Source: Pedobacter schmidteae (GTDB taxonomy: Bacteria; Bacteroidota; Bacteroidia; Sphingobacteriales; Sphingobacteriaceae). From it: 64,000 nt of DNA. The notes below the pieces were generated by a model that was not told the DNA's origin, did no database searches, and saw only the letters and a list, made by a program, of their open reading frames with translations. Where the stretch lies: positions 5,019,097 to 5,083,096 of the forward strand of contig NZ_LS999839.1 of NCBI RefSeq assembly GCF_900564155.1. The letters are read 5' to 3'. Positions 7,229 through 15,797 of the stretch are shown piece after piece. Every line of letters starts with the position of its first letter. The stretch's first letter is position 1. The translations under genes and the position numbers were made by a program.

Positions 7229-7257
7229 CAAAGTTAGTTAATATTCTGTACTTTCAA
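7229..7257 (-). promoter_or_regulatory. Bacteroidota-type promoter of the thrS operon
   Basis: On the minus strand TTG (7257-7255), an 18-base spacer, then TAACTTTG (7236-7229). This matches the phylum consensus TTG / TAnnTTTG at the right distance. The -7 box abuts the stop codon of the upstream gene (7238-7240). Confidence 0.7.
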
Positions 7258-7975
7258 GCCAGCCACTCGCTAAAACATCTGCTAAATGCATGGTTTTTAA
7301 CGGAATATTATTTTTGTCGATATAACCCTGCAAATGCATCAGACAAGAGAGATCAGTCGAAATTACATACTCAGCTCCCTGTTCCAAAGCATTGTTTACC
7401 TTTTGCTGGGCCATTGCCGATGAAATGGCGTCAAACTTAACCGCAAAAGTTCCCCCAAAACCGCAGCACATATCCGTATCTTTCATTTCAACCATTTCCA
7501 GTCCATGTACTTTAGACAACAGCTGCCTTGGTTCTTCCTTTATTTTACACTCACGTAATCCACTGCAGGAATCGTGATAAACCGCTTTCCCATCCAGCTC
7601 GGCGCCAAAATAATCGCGTTTCAACACATTCACCAAAAAGTCCGAAAGCTCAAAAATATTGCTCTGTATATTTCTGCATTTATTGTGCACAATAGTATTG
7701 GTAAACAAATCGTTAAACCCATTCTTCACCATCCCTACGCAAGATGCAGAAGGTGCTACTATGTAGTCCGTTTCCGTAAAATCATTTAAAAATTTGATCC
7801 CCGTCTCTTTGGCTTGCTCCCAGTACCCCGCATTATAAGCCGGCTGCCCACAGCAAGTCTGCTCGGCATTATAAAACACCTCACAACCACATTTCTCCAG
7901 CAACTTAATGGTATTAAATGCAGTTTCAGGATATAACTGATCAACAAAACAAGGCACAAATAATTCAATCTTCAT
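7238..7975 (-). CDS. (Fe-S)-binding protein of the LutA/YkgE (CCG domain) family
   Basis: 245 residues. Two cysteine-rich CCG repeats are visible: PCFVDQLYP with CGCEVFYNAEQTCCGQP in the N-terminal half, and HDSCSGLRECKIKEEPRQLL with DMCCGFGGTF in the C-terminal half. These bind an iron-sulfur cofactor in LutA/YkgE and in heterodisulfide-reductase-type subunits. LutA is part of the LutABC lactate-oxidising complex; the ferredoxin-like LutB and LutC partners are not next to it here, so lactate use is only a family guess. Cytoplasmic, no signal peptide. Sits 25 bases downstream of the UMF1 transporter gene on the same strand and just upstream of the thrS promoter. Confidence 0.85.
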   Translation of the reverse strand: MKIELFVPCFVDQLYPETAFNTIKLLEKCGCEVFYNAEQTCCGQPAYNAGYWEQAKETGIKFLNDFTETDYIVAPSASCVGMVKNGFNDLFTNTIVHNKCRNIQSNIFELSDFLVNVLKRDYFGAELDGKAVYHDSCSGLRECKIKEEPRQLLSKVHGLEMVEMKDTDMCCGFGGTFAVKFDAISSAMAQQKVNNALEQGAEYVISTDLSCLMHLQGYIDKNNIPLKTMHLADVLASGWLESTEY

Positions 7976-8000
7976 CAGTATATTACGTTTTCTTTAACTA

Positions 8001-9305
8001 TCACCTGCTCAATTGCAACTTTTTCTCTACTCCCTTTAACACCAGCAAAAATACCAAACCTATGATAAAAAATGATGCCAAAGCAATAATTGAATTGCGC
8101 ATATCACCGGTTTTTTCTTCAATAAAAGCAAAGCTGAACAAACCAATCACAATTGCCATTTTCTCGGTCACATCATAAAAACTGAAAAAAGAAGCGGTAT
8201 CAGGCGTATTTTCGGGTAGAAATTTAGAATAGGTAGACCGCGATAAGGATTGAATACCACCCATAATCAAGCCTGCTATTGCTGCCAATCCATAAAACTG
8301 ATATTCGTTGCTCACAAAATAAGCACAAAAGCAAAATACAATCCAAATGACAACCACAAAAATCAACACTTTTATATTCCCTACCTTCTTCGCAAAACGC
8401 GACATCAGCATAGCCCCTGCAATGGCTACCAATTGTATAATTAAAATTACCGCAATCAGTTTTGCCGTCCCCAGATGTAATATTTTTTCGCCAAAACCAG
8501 CAGCGGCCAGCATTACCGTTTGTACACCCATCGAGTAAAAAAAGAAAGCTGTCAAATAGGTCTTTAAAAAACGCATATGTTTCAGCTGTCCCCATACTTT
8601 ACGTAGTTCCTGAAAACCACTATGGATCACCCGTTTGTTAATGGCTTCATAATTCGGACTACCGGCCGGCAGTTTACGAAAAGGGATTTGCGCAAACACA
8701 ATCCACCACACCCCCACCAGTAAAAAGGATAAGCGAGGTGGAAAAGAAAGATCGGTAATACCAAACAACGCTGGTTTCAACACAAAAGCAAAGCAAATGA
8801 GCTGCAAAAGCACACTGCCTACATAACCGTAAGCATAACCTTTGGCACTCACTGCATCCTGCTGATCGGGCGTGGCAATTTCCGGAAGATAGGAATTGTT
8901 GAACATTACCCCTCCAACATACCCCATAGCCGCAATACCAAAACAGATAATTCCCAGTTCAAGGGTATCCAGCTTAAAAAAGTAAAGCCCAATACAAGCC
9001 AATCCACCCATATAGGTAAAAAGCTTCATAAACAGCTTTTTATTCCCCCTGTAATCGGCCATCGACGACAAAATGGGCAACAAGACCACCATAATCAGGT
9101 AGGCTACCGAAAGGGTGTAATTTGATAAAGCAGTATTGGTAAATGTCCTTCCAAAAAAACTAACCTGATCACCATGTTCCTCGGTCGTGGTGATGATGGT
9201 ATAATAGGCCGGAAATATAGTTGAAGTAATGACTAAGTTATAAGCAGAATTGGCCCAATCGAAGAAAGCCCAGGACCGGATAACCTTTTTATCGTTTTTT
9301 TCCAT
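8001..9305 (-). CDS. MFS transporter of the UMF1 (Atg22-like) family
   Basis: 434 residues, about 12 hydrophobic segments. The N-terminus SWAFFDWANSAYNLVITSTIFPAYY is the UMF1/Atg22 hallmark (DWAnSay). A short charged loop near 210-235 separates two halves of six segments each. Further family-typical segments are GGIQSLSRSTYSKFLPE and FFSFYDVTEKMAIVIG. Inner-membrane permease; yeast Atg22 effluxes amino acids from the vacuole, but the bacterial substrate is unknown. Probably co-transcribed with the downstream Fe-S protein gene (25-base gap). Confidence 0.85.
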   Translation of the reverse strand: MEKNDKKVIRSWAFFDWANSAYNLVITSTIFPAYYTIITTTEEHGDQVSFFGRTFTNTALSNYTLSVAYLIMVVLLPILSSMADYRGNKKLFMKLFTYMGGLACIGLYFFKLDTLELGIICFGIAAMGYVGGVMFNNSYLPEIATPDQQDAVSAKGYAYGYVGSVLLQLICFAFVLKPALFGITDLSFPPRLSFLLVGVWWIVFAQIPFRKLPAGSPNYEAINKRVIHSGFQELRKVWGQLKHMRFLKTYLTAFFFYSMGVQTVMLAAAGFGEKILHLGTAKLIAVILIIQLVAIAGAMLMSRFAKKVGNIKVLIFVVVIWIVFCFCAYFVSNEYQFYGLAAIAGLIMGGIQSLSRSTYSKFLPENTPDTASFFSFYDVTEKMAIVIGLFSFAFIEEKTGDMRNSIIALASFFIIGLVFLLVLKGVEKKLQLSR

Positions 9306-9349
9306 GTATCAAATAAGGCAACTAAAGTAGCTAAAAACAGTAATCAGTC

Positions 9350-10060
9350 CTAATTTACTTTCTCCAGCTTGGTGGCGCCAGACTTTTTCTCGTCTACTTT
9401 TTTAGGATTTCCTTTATAATAGATTTCACTAGAGCCCGAAGTGCGCACCTTTAACTCATTCAGTACATTAATATTAGCCTTTCCGGTTCCGTCTGTTTCA
9501 ATGTTATACATCCCAACAACAAAATCAAAAGCATCAACCTTCGCCATTCCGGTAATTTTCAGTTCATGCGATCCGGCCTGCCCCCTCAGGTCAATTTTCC
9601 CTACCCCATCTACCTTTGTACGCACCTTCGCAGCACTCAAATCCATGCGCACATCCGATGCACCTGAAAAAGCAAAATCAACATCGTTAGCATAAATACG
9701 TCCCTCACCCTGCACTTTAACCGATCCATCAAGTTTCAAGGCTTTCAACTCTCCTATTCCGGCCCGCACCACAATAGAGTCAGAACCGCAATAGTGGTCA
9801 TAGTCCAGCTTAATCTTCAATTCAGATCCTGAAACATCAGCCTTTACATAAGCCAGAATGTTCGAATCCGCATCTACCTGAATCTTATAGGTGCTATCCT
9901 GGGTCATCACCAGTTTTATAGCCCCATCTACATTAATTTTGTCAAAATTCTTTACCGTTGCCGACCGGCTTGCCTGGTGACCGGAATCTTCGATACATTT
10001 GTTTTCACATCCTGCAAACAAAACAGGGATAAATAAGGCGATAAGGGATATGTTCTTCAT
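9350..10060 (-). CDS. GIN-domain (DUF2807) lipoprotein
   Basis: 236 residues from the ATG at 10060. The signal sequence MKNISLIALFIPVLF ends in a lipobox AGC (Cys at about 18), so a lipid-anchored envelope protein. The rest is the DUF2807 right-handed beta-helix type: repeated short strands with Gly/Asp turns such as LKLDGSVKVQGEG, AFSGASDVRMDL, KVDGVGKIDLRG, ITGMAKVDAFDF and TDGTGKANINV, about 20 residues per turn. Function of this abundant Bacteroidota family is not established. Starts 4 bases after the recQ stop codon, so they share a transcript. An upstream in-frame TTG/ATG series inside recQ would extend the protein but would bury the signal peptide. Confidence 0.8.
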   Translation of the reverse strand: MKNISLIALFIPVLFAGCENKCIEDSGHQASRSATVKNFDKINVDGAIKLVMTQDSTYKIQVDADSNILAYVKADVSGSELKIKLDYDHYCGSDSIVVRAGIGELKALKLDGSVKVQGEGRIYANDVDFAFSGASDVRMDLSAAKVRTKVDGVGKIDLRGQAGSHELKITGMAKVDAFDFVVGMYNIETDGTGKANINVLNELKVRTSGSSEIYYKGNPKKVDEKKSGATKLEKVN

Positions 10061-10064
10061 AAGT

Positions 10065-11957
10065 TTAAAGGTAATAATTTTTACCATCTGTTTTAATTTT
10101 TCCGGCATCCAGTAACGCCCGTATGCGATCTAACCGCTGATTTTCGGTCCCCGTACCCAGGGCAGCCACCAAATGATCAAGGCTTAGCATTTCTACCTGC
10201 AAAAGCGTAATCAGCTCAAAATCTATCTTGTCTTCCAGCTCTCCCGCATCATTTACTTTTTTTTCGGCCAGACAAACATCACAGATGCCACATTTTTCCG
10301 AACCGGGTTCGTCAAAATAAGCCAGCAACTGCACACTCCTGCATTCCTGCTTACCGGCATAAGCCAATACGGCATTGATCTGGTCGGTCTGGATTTGTTT
10401 ACGCTGTTCAATATACCTCACGTCAATATCCATATGGATAAAATCCAACCGTGGGCGCAAATATTGCAGTTGCGGCTGGTCAGATTGTGGCAGGTACGAC
10501 AGCAAGCCCTGCTCCTGCAAATTGTTCAGCATCCGCACCACATCCTTATACGAAAGCCTGATCTTTCCCGCAATATCCGACTCGCTGATCTTTACATATT
10601 GTTCAAAACTACCGCCATATGATCTTAATATCGCTTTTATCAGCGGATCGTAACCCGCATTTTCAATCTGAAATCGATACACATCCTCATTACCTACCAA
10701 AAACAACACCCTGGAAGGTAAAAATATATTTTCTGACAAAGTCAGATAACCATCGTGTTCTAAAAACTTAAGTGCTGCCATCGTTTTCATCACACCCAAG
10801 CTAAATCTTTTACAAAAATCGGCCAGATCAAAACTAAAAGTAAGCCCTTCCCCAGCCCCATAAGCCAGCTGAAAATAATTGCCCAGATAATGATAAACCT
10901 TCTTTATCTCCTCTGCCGAAGGAAAACTATCGGCGTATTTCGCTTTTAGCGATCGTTGGTCTGAGGCATTGGCCAGCAAAACGGCATATGCTTTTTGCTC
11001 GTCCCTTCCCGCCCTTCCGGCTTCCTGGTAATAGGCCTCCAGACTGTCTGGCAAATCCAGGTGCACCACAAAACGGACATCGGGCTTATCAATGCCCATA
11101 CCAAAAGCGTTTGTGGCTACCATAACCCTTATCCGGTTGCGCTTCCAGGCTTCCTGCTTTTTAAAACGTTCATCCTTTTCTACTCCCGCATGATAAAAAT
11201 CGGCGGCTATTCCATTTCTCAGCAAAAAATGGGCTACCTCGGCAGTTTCCCTTCGGTTTCGCACATACACCAATCCACTTCCTTTTACATTGGTGATAAT
11301 GCCCAGCAGTTTTTTATACTTATCTTCATCATCCAACACCACATAACTCAGGTTTTTGCGGGCAAAGCTCTGCACAAAAATATGAGGCTGTTTCATCTCT
11401 AGCTTTTCCGCAATATCATTCCGCACAAAACGGGTTGCCGTAGCCGTAAGTGCCAGTACTGGTACCTTAGGGTGTATTGCCCTCAGCTCGCTTACTTTCA
11501 TATAGGGCGGTCTGAAATCATATCCCCACTGCGAAATACAATGTGCTTCATCAACCGCAATTAAATTGACATTCATGTACGAAATCCGGATGCGTACCAA
11601 TTCCGACAGCAGACGTTCGGGCGATAAATACAAAAATTTGATCTTACCATAGATGCAATTATCCAGCAAAATATCAATTTCCCTTTTGCCCATTCCGGCA
11701 TAAATGGCCACCGCCTCTATCCCTTTTGATTTCAATCCCTCTACCTGATCTTTCATCAAAGCAACCAGTGGCGACACTACAATGCAAATCCCATCCCTAA
11801 CCATTGCCGGCACCTGGAAACATATGGATTTGCCTCCACCCGTAGGTAGCAAAGCCAAAGTATCATTTCCATTTAAAACCGACCTGATGATTTCATCTTG
11901 TAAAGGCCTGAAACCATCATATCCCCAATATCGCTTTAATACTTCTGTTTCGTTCAT
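10065..11957 (-). CDS. recQ: ATP-dependent DNA helicase RecQ
   Basis: 630 residues from the ATG at 11957; an upstream TTG would add six residues. A superfamily-2 3'-5' helicase. The Q-like FRPLQDEII, Walker A TGGGKS (39-44), DEAH (136-139), TATAT (motif III) and the motif VI region YYQEAGRAGRDE are all present. The RecQ zinc-binding segment (Cys at GKQEC and EKCGICDVC) follows, then a winged-helix RQC region. I see no clear HRDC domain: the C-terminus ends about 70 residues after the zinc region with another winged-helix-like stretch (ALLDAGKIKTDGKNYYL). Acts in replication-fork repair and recombination. Divergent from the propeller/amidohydrolase gene. Confidence 0.93.
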   Translation of the reverse strand: MNETEVLKRYWGYDGFRPLQDEIIRSVLNGNDTLALLPTGGGKSICFQVPAMVRDGICIVVSPLVALMKDQVEGLKSKGIEAVAIYAGMGKREIDILLDNCIYGKIKFLYLSPERLLSELVRIRISYMNVNLIAVDEAHCISQWGYDFRPPYMKVSELRAIHPKVPVLALTATATRFVRNDIAEKLEMKQPHIFVQSFARKNLSYVVLDDEDKYKKLLGIITNVKGSGLVYVRNRRETAEVAHFLLRNGIAADFYHAGVEKDERFKKQEAWKRNRIRVMVATNAFGMGIDKPDVRFVVHLDLPDSLEAYYQEAGRAGRDEQKAYAVLLANASDQRSLKAKYADSFPSAEEIKKVYHYLGNYFQLAYGAGEGLTFSFDLADFCKRFSLGVMKTMAALKFLEHDGYLTLSENIFLPSRVLFLVGNEDVYRFQIENAGYDPLIKAILRSYGGSFEQYVKISESDIAGKIRLSYKDVVRMLNNLQEQGLLSYLPQSDQPQLQYLRPRLDFIHMDIDVRYIEQRKQIQTDQINAVLAYAGKQECRSVQLLAYFDEPGSEKCGICDVCLAEKKVNDAGELEDKIDFELITLLQVEMLSLDHLVAALGTGTENQRLDRIRALLDAGKIKTDGKNYYL

Positions 11958-12032
11958 AAAAAGGTTGCAGTCCAAAACTATAAAAATGAACTGATATTAG
12001 TAAATTGCGAGCTGATTTATACATCCCGCAAT

Positions 12033-15000
12033 ATGAGAACACTATTTTCGCGCTTACTTCTTGTATCCATACTTCAGGCTCCATTTTCGAATGCCTTTTC
12101 GCAGGCGCCTGTACAAATGCGCTCACAAACAGGTACGCCAGAAAAAAAATGGGATGTAGAAAAATATAAAGGCAGCACCAAAACCTTTACCTTAAATACC
12201 GATGAAGGCACCTGGATGAACCTGGATGTAAGTGCTGATGGCAAGGATATTGTTTTCGATTTATTAGGTGATCTATACATAATGCCCATCACAGGTGGTT
12301 CCGCAGTACTTTTAAGCGGCGGACCGGCATGGGACATACAGCCCCGCTTTAGTCCTAATGGCAAATACATTTCCTATACCAGTGATAAAAGTGGTGGCGA
12401 CAATATATGGATCATGAACCGCGATGGATCTAACAAAAGGCAGGTAACCAAAGAAACCTTCCGTTTGTTGAACAATGCCACCTGGATGCCCAACAGCGAG
12501 TACCTCATTGCCCGCAAACACTTTACCGGAAGCCGGTCACTCGGAGCCGGAGAAATGTGGATGTACAGCATTTATGGCGGCGAGGGTGTACAGCTGACCA
12601 AAAGAAAAAATGACCAGCAGGATGCCGGCGAGCCCAATGTTTCGCCCAATGGCAAATACCTCTATTTTAGCGAAGACATGTCGCCCGGCCCTACTTTCGA
12701 ATACAGCAAAGACCCTAATGGCATGATTTACGCCATCCGTCAGCTCAACCTCACCACCGGAAAAATAACCAACCTGATTGCCCAACCGGGTGGTGCAGTA
12801 AGGCCGCAAATATCGCCCGATGGCAAAATGATGGCCTATATAAAGCGGATCCGCCTTAAATCGGTACTGATGTTGCAAAACCTGCAAACAGCCGAAGAGT
12901 GGCCGATATATGAAGACTTATCGCACGACCAACAGGAAACATGGGCCATTTTTGGCGTTTACCCCAACTATGCATGGACACCCGATGGCAAAAGCATTAT
13001 CTTTTATGCCCGGGGGAAAATCAAAAAGATCGACCTCAGTTCGCTGTTTACCAACAACATTCCTTTCCATGTAACCAGCTCGCAAACCATACAACAGGCC
13101 TTACACTTTCCGCAGCAGGTATTCGAAAACGATTTTGCGGTAAAAATGATCAGACAGCTCACTACATCGGCCGATGGAAAGTTTGTGGTGTTTAATGCAG
13201 CTGGCTTTTTATACAAAAAAGAATTACCCTATGGTTTGCCAGAAAGAATAACCAAAGGCATCGATTTTGAATTTGAACCCCAGATCAGTGCCGATGGCAA
13301 ATCCGTTATTTATACGACATGGAGTGACGAGTTTAAAGGAGCGATCAAAAAAACCGATCTGAAATCGGGTAAAACCGTTACCCTTACGGAAGAAAAAGGC
13401 TTCTATTACAGTCCCTCCTTCTCCAATAAAGGTGATAAAATTGTGTTCAGGAAAGGCATTGGCAATGATGTATTGGGCTATGCCTACGGGCGTGGCACGG
13501 GGATATTTACCATGTCGGCCAATGGCGGTCCAAAAACGCTGATTTCGGAAAGCGGTATCAGGCCCACGTTCAATACCGACGATAGCAGAATCTATTTCCA
13601 ATCGTCAGAGGGCGGCAAAAAGGCCTTTAAAAGTGTAGATCTGAATGGCGGTAACGAACTGACCCATTATACCTCTACCTACACCACACAGTTTGCCCCT
13701 AGTCCGGATGGCAAATGGATGGCCTTTACCGAACTGTTTAACGTATATGTGACACCGATGGTTACTGCCGGAACGGCGCTTGATCTCTCCTCAACTAACA
13801 AGGCTATCCCCCTAACCCGCATTACAAAGGATGCAGGAACCTATGTACACTGGAGCCACGACAGTAATAAAATTTTGTGGACCCTGGGCGAACAATACTT
13901 TAGCAGAGATGTAAAAACGGTTTTTAGCTTTGCCGACAGCGCTTCACAAAACGTTCAGCAACCTGATACCGTAGGCCTCACTTTGGGTTTAAGACTGAAA
14001 AGCGATGCCCCAACCGGTTTAATAGCGCTAACCGGTGCCAGAATCATCACCATGAAGGGCGATGAGGTGATAGAAAACGGTGCCATTCTAATAGAAAACA
14101 ACAAGATTGTATCCATAGGAAAAAACCTTCCTATCCCCGCAAACACCAGGATTATTGATGTAACCGGAAAAACGATTATGCCAGGCATGATAGATGTACA
14201 CGCGCATTTACGTACCAGCCCGGATGGCATTAGTCCGCAACAGGACTGGTCGTACCTGGCCAACCTGGCTTTTGGCGTAACCACTGCACACGATCCTTCC
14301 AGCAATACCGAAATGGTGTTCAGCCAGTCGGAAATGATTAAAACAGGACGCTTAGTTGGACCACGTTTATATTCAACCGGTTCTATTTTATATGGTGCCG
14401 ATGGAGATTTTAAAGTAGTGATCAACAGTCTGGATGACGCCCTATCCAACCTCAGAAGGCTAAAAGCAGTAGGTGCCTTTTCGGTAAAATCTTATAACCA
14501 GCCCCGTCGCGATCAGCGTCAGCAAATTTTAGAAGCTGCCCGACAGTTAAAAATGATGGTGGTTCCAGAGGGAGGCTCTACTTTTTTCACCAATATGAAT
14601 ATGGTGGCCGATGGGCATACCGGCATAGAGCATAGCATCCCGGTTGCGCCGGTATACAAAGACATTACCAGTTTCTGGAATAAAACCGAAGTGGCCTATA
14701 CCCCTACCTTGATTGTAAGCTACGGCAGCCAATGGGGCGAAAATTACTGGTACGACCGCACCAACGTATGGGAAAATGAGCGCCTGATGGCCTTTACCCC
14801 CCGCTCGATTATTGATCCGCGTGCCCGCAGACGGACAACTTCAGAATATGGCGATTACGGTCATATTGAGGTAGCCAAAGCAGCCAAACAAATTGCCGAA
14901 GGAGGCACAAAAGTAAACCTGGGTGCCCATGGGCAAATACAGGGCCTGGGCGCACATTGGGAACTATGGATGCTGGCCCAGGGCGGCATGACGCCTTTGC

Positions 15001-15314
15001 AGGCCATCCGTTGCGCCACAGTAAACGGCGCCGCTTACCTGGGCATGAGTAAAGAAATTGGCTCGCTGGAAGTTGGCAAACTGGCCGATCTGATTGTAAT
15101 GGACGCAAACCCGCTGGATGACATCAGAAATTCGGAAAAAATCAAATATGTGATGATCAATGGCCGTATTTACGACAGCCTATCGATGAATGAAATAGGC
15201 AGTCGCGAAAAATTACGCGGTAAGCTATGGTTTGAAACCGGAAAAGGAATGGTGTATACTTTCCCTACCGGAGTTTCAGAAACCTGGACTTTTACCACAC
15301 CTAACTGCGAATAA
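12033..15314 (+). CDS. Secreted fusion of TolB-like beta-propeller and amidohydrolase
   Basis: 1093 residues. Signal peptide about 1-24 (LLLVSILQAPFSNAFSQ). From about 55 to 590 there are repeated PD40/WD40-like units with recurrent SPDGK, SADGK and SPNGKY turns and strings such as GGDNIWIMNRDGSN, as in TolB. From about 650 an amidohydrolase domain begins (ALTGARIITMKGDEVIENG, then MPGMIDVHAH with metal ligands His723 and His725). A Lys in FSVKSY (bridging-lysine candidate), GHTGIEHSI (His ligand) and LGAHGQIQGLGAHWE follow, ending in the composite beta domain VGKLADLIVMDANPLDDI. Likely periplasmic; a dipeptidase- or imidazolonepropionase-like hydrolase with unknown substrate. Divergent from recQ with a 75-bp shared promoter region. 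Confidence 0.85.
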   Translation: MRTLFSRLLLVSILQAPFSNAFSQAPVQMRSQTGTPEKKWDVEKYKGSTKTFTLNTDEGTWMNLDVSADGKDIVFDLLGDLYIMPITGGSAVLLSGGPAWDIQPRFSPNGKYISYTSDKSGGDNIWIMNRDGSNKRQVTKETFRLLNNATWMPNSEYLIARKHFTGSRSLGAGEMWMYSIYGGEGVQLTKRKNDQQDAGEPNVSPNGKYLYFSEDMSPGPTFEYSKDPNGMIYAIRQLNLTTGKITNLIAQPGGAVRPQISPDGKMMAYIKRIRLKSVLMLQNLQTAEEWPIYEDLSHDQQETWAIFGVYPNYAWTPDGKSIIFYARGKIKKIDLSSLFTNNIPFHVTSSQTIQQALHFPQQVFENDFAVKMIRQLTTSADGKFVVFNAAGFLYKKELPYGLPERITKGIDFEFEPQISADGKSVIYTTWSDEFKGAIKKTDLKSGKTVTLTEEKGFYYSPSFSNKGDKIVFRKGIGNDVLGYAYGRGTGIFTMSANGGPKTLISESGIRPTFNTDDSRIYFQSSEGGKKAFKSVDLNGGNELTHYTSTYTTQFAPSPDGKWMAFTELFNVYVTPMVTAGTALDLSSTNKAIPLTRITKDAGTYVHWSHDSNKILWTLGEQYFSRDVKTVFSFADSASQNVQQPDTVGLTLGLRLKSDAPTGLIALTGARIITMKGDEVIENGAILIENNKIVSIGKNLPIPANTRIIDVTGKTIMPGMIDVHAHLRTSPDGISPQQDWSYLANLAFGVTTAHDPSSNTEMVFSQSEMIKTGRLVGPRLYSTGSILYGADGDFKVVINSLDDALSNLRRLKAVGAFSVKSYNQPRRDQRQQILEAARQLKMMVVPEGGSTFFTNMNMVADGHTGIEHSIPVAPVYKDITSFWNKTEVAYTPTLIVSYGSQWGENYWYDRTNVWENERLMAFTPRSIIDPRARRRTTSEYGDYGHIEVAKAAKQIAEGGTKVNLGAHGQIQGLGAHWELWMLAQGGMTPLQAIRCATVNGAAYLGMSKEIGSLEVGKLADLIVMDANPLDDIRNSEKIKYVMINGRIYDSLSMNEIGSREKLRGKLWFETGKGMVYTFPTGVSETWTFTTPNCE

Positions 15315-15797
15315 TTTTATTTGCACAGGATATCACTAAATGTTTAATAAGGCCCTCCAAAAGGGTACGATCGTCAGCTCGAACGAAGAGAGAACCGAGC
15401 TTGCGGGCTCAACGGGACAAAAAGCAATAGATGCTTCAAGTTAGACCTCTTGCTTAAGCACCCTTCAAAAGATCTCTCGTCGCTACGCTTCCCTCAAGAT
15501 GACGGCAAGTTCGACACAAACTTGCCTTTTCGGACAGACTTTTGTATTTCCTTATAAGAAAAAAAGAAAAAATTTAAAAGTAACAGGGAGATAACAGGGA
15601 GGTAACAGGGGGATAACAGGGACGTAGTAGGGGCAAATCCCTGTATAATCCGGGTTACACCCCTTTCATATTACTATTATTTTATAATTACAAATCAATA
15701 CAAGCCAACCTTGTCTTTAATCCTATCCGAATTAAGAAACCAAAGTATCTCGTTAAGAAATCAGTATTTAGCTTGTTTTTGACCTGATGCGGGCTGA
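15315..15797. other. Gene-free region with repeat remnants
   Basis: No ORF is supported in these 483 bases. Three things are visible: a stretch at about 15468-15515 reading GATCTCTCGTCGCTACG then CAAGATGACGG, which resembles intergenic repeats I know to be common in Bacteroidota; a purine-rich run (15558-15572); and a four-copy 11-bp tandem array at 15581-15624. The remaining sequence before the next gene's stop codon is AT-rich and featureless. Confidence 0.5.
15581..15635. repeat. Four-copy 11-bp tandem repeat TAACAGGGrGn plus one decayed copy
   Basis: TAACAGGGAGA (15581-15591), TAACAGGGAGG (15592-15602), TAACAGGGGGA (15603-15613), TAACAGGGACG (15614-15624) and the decayed TAGTAGGGGCA (15625-15635). 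The period is exactly 11. An unrelated four-copy 11-bp array occurs at 61948-61991. Confidence 0.85.

Noticed and set aside
8224..8595. 123-codon ORF inside the UMF1 transporter gene
   Set aside because: A same-strand frame shadow of a gene with clear family signature; no independent support.
15603..15620. GGGATAACAGGG resembles the I-SceI homing endonuclease recognition core
   Set aside because: It is created by the junction of two 11-bp repeat units and lacks the flanks of the full 18-base site; no intron or homing gene nearby.
15581..15635. Possible CRISPR-like array
   Set aside because: Units are 11 bases with no spacers and no cas genes in the window.
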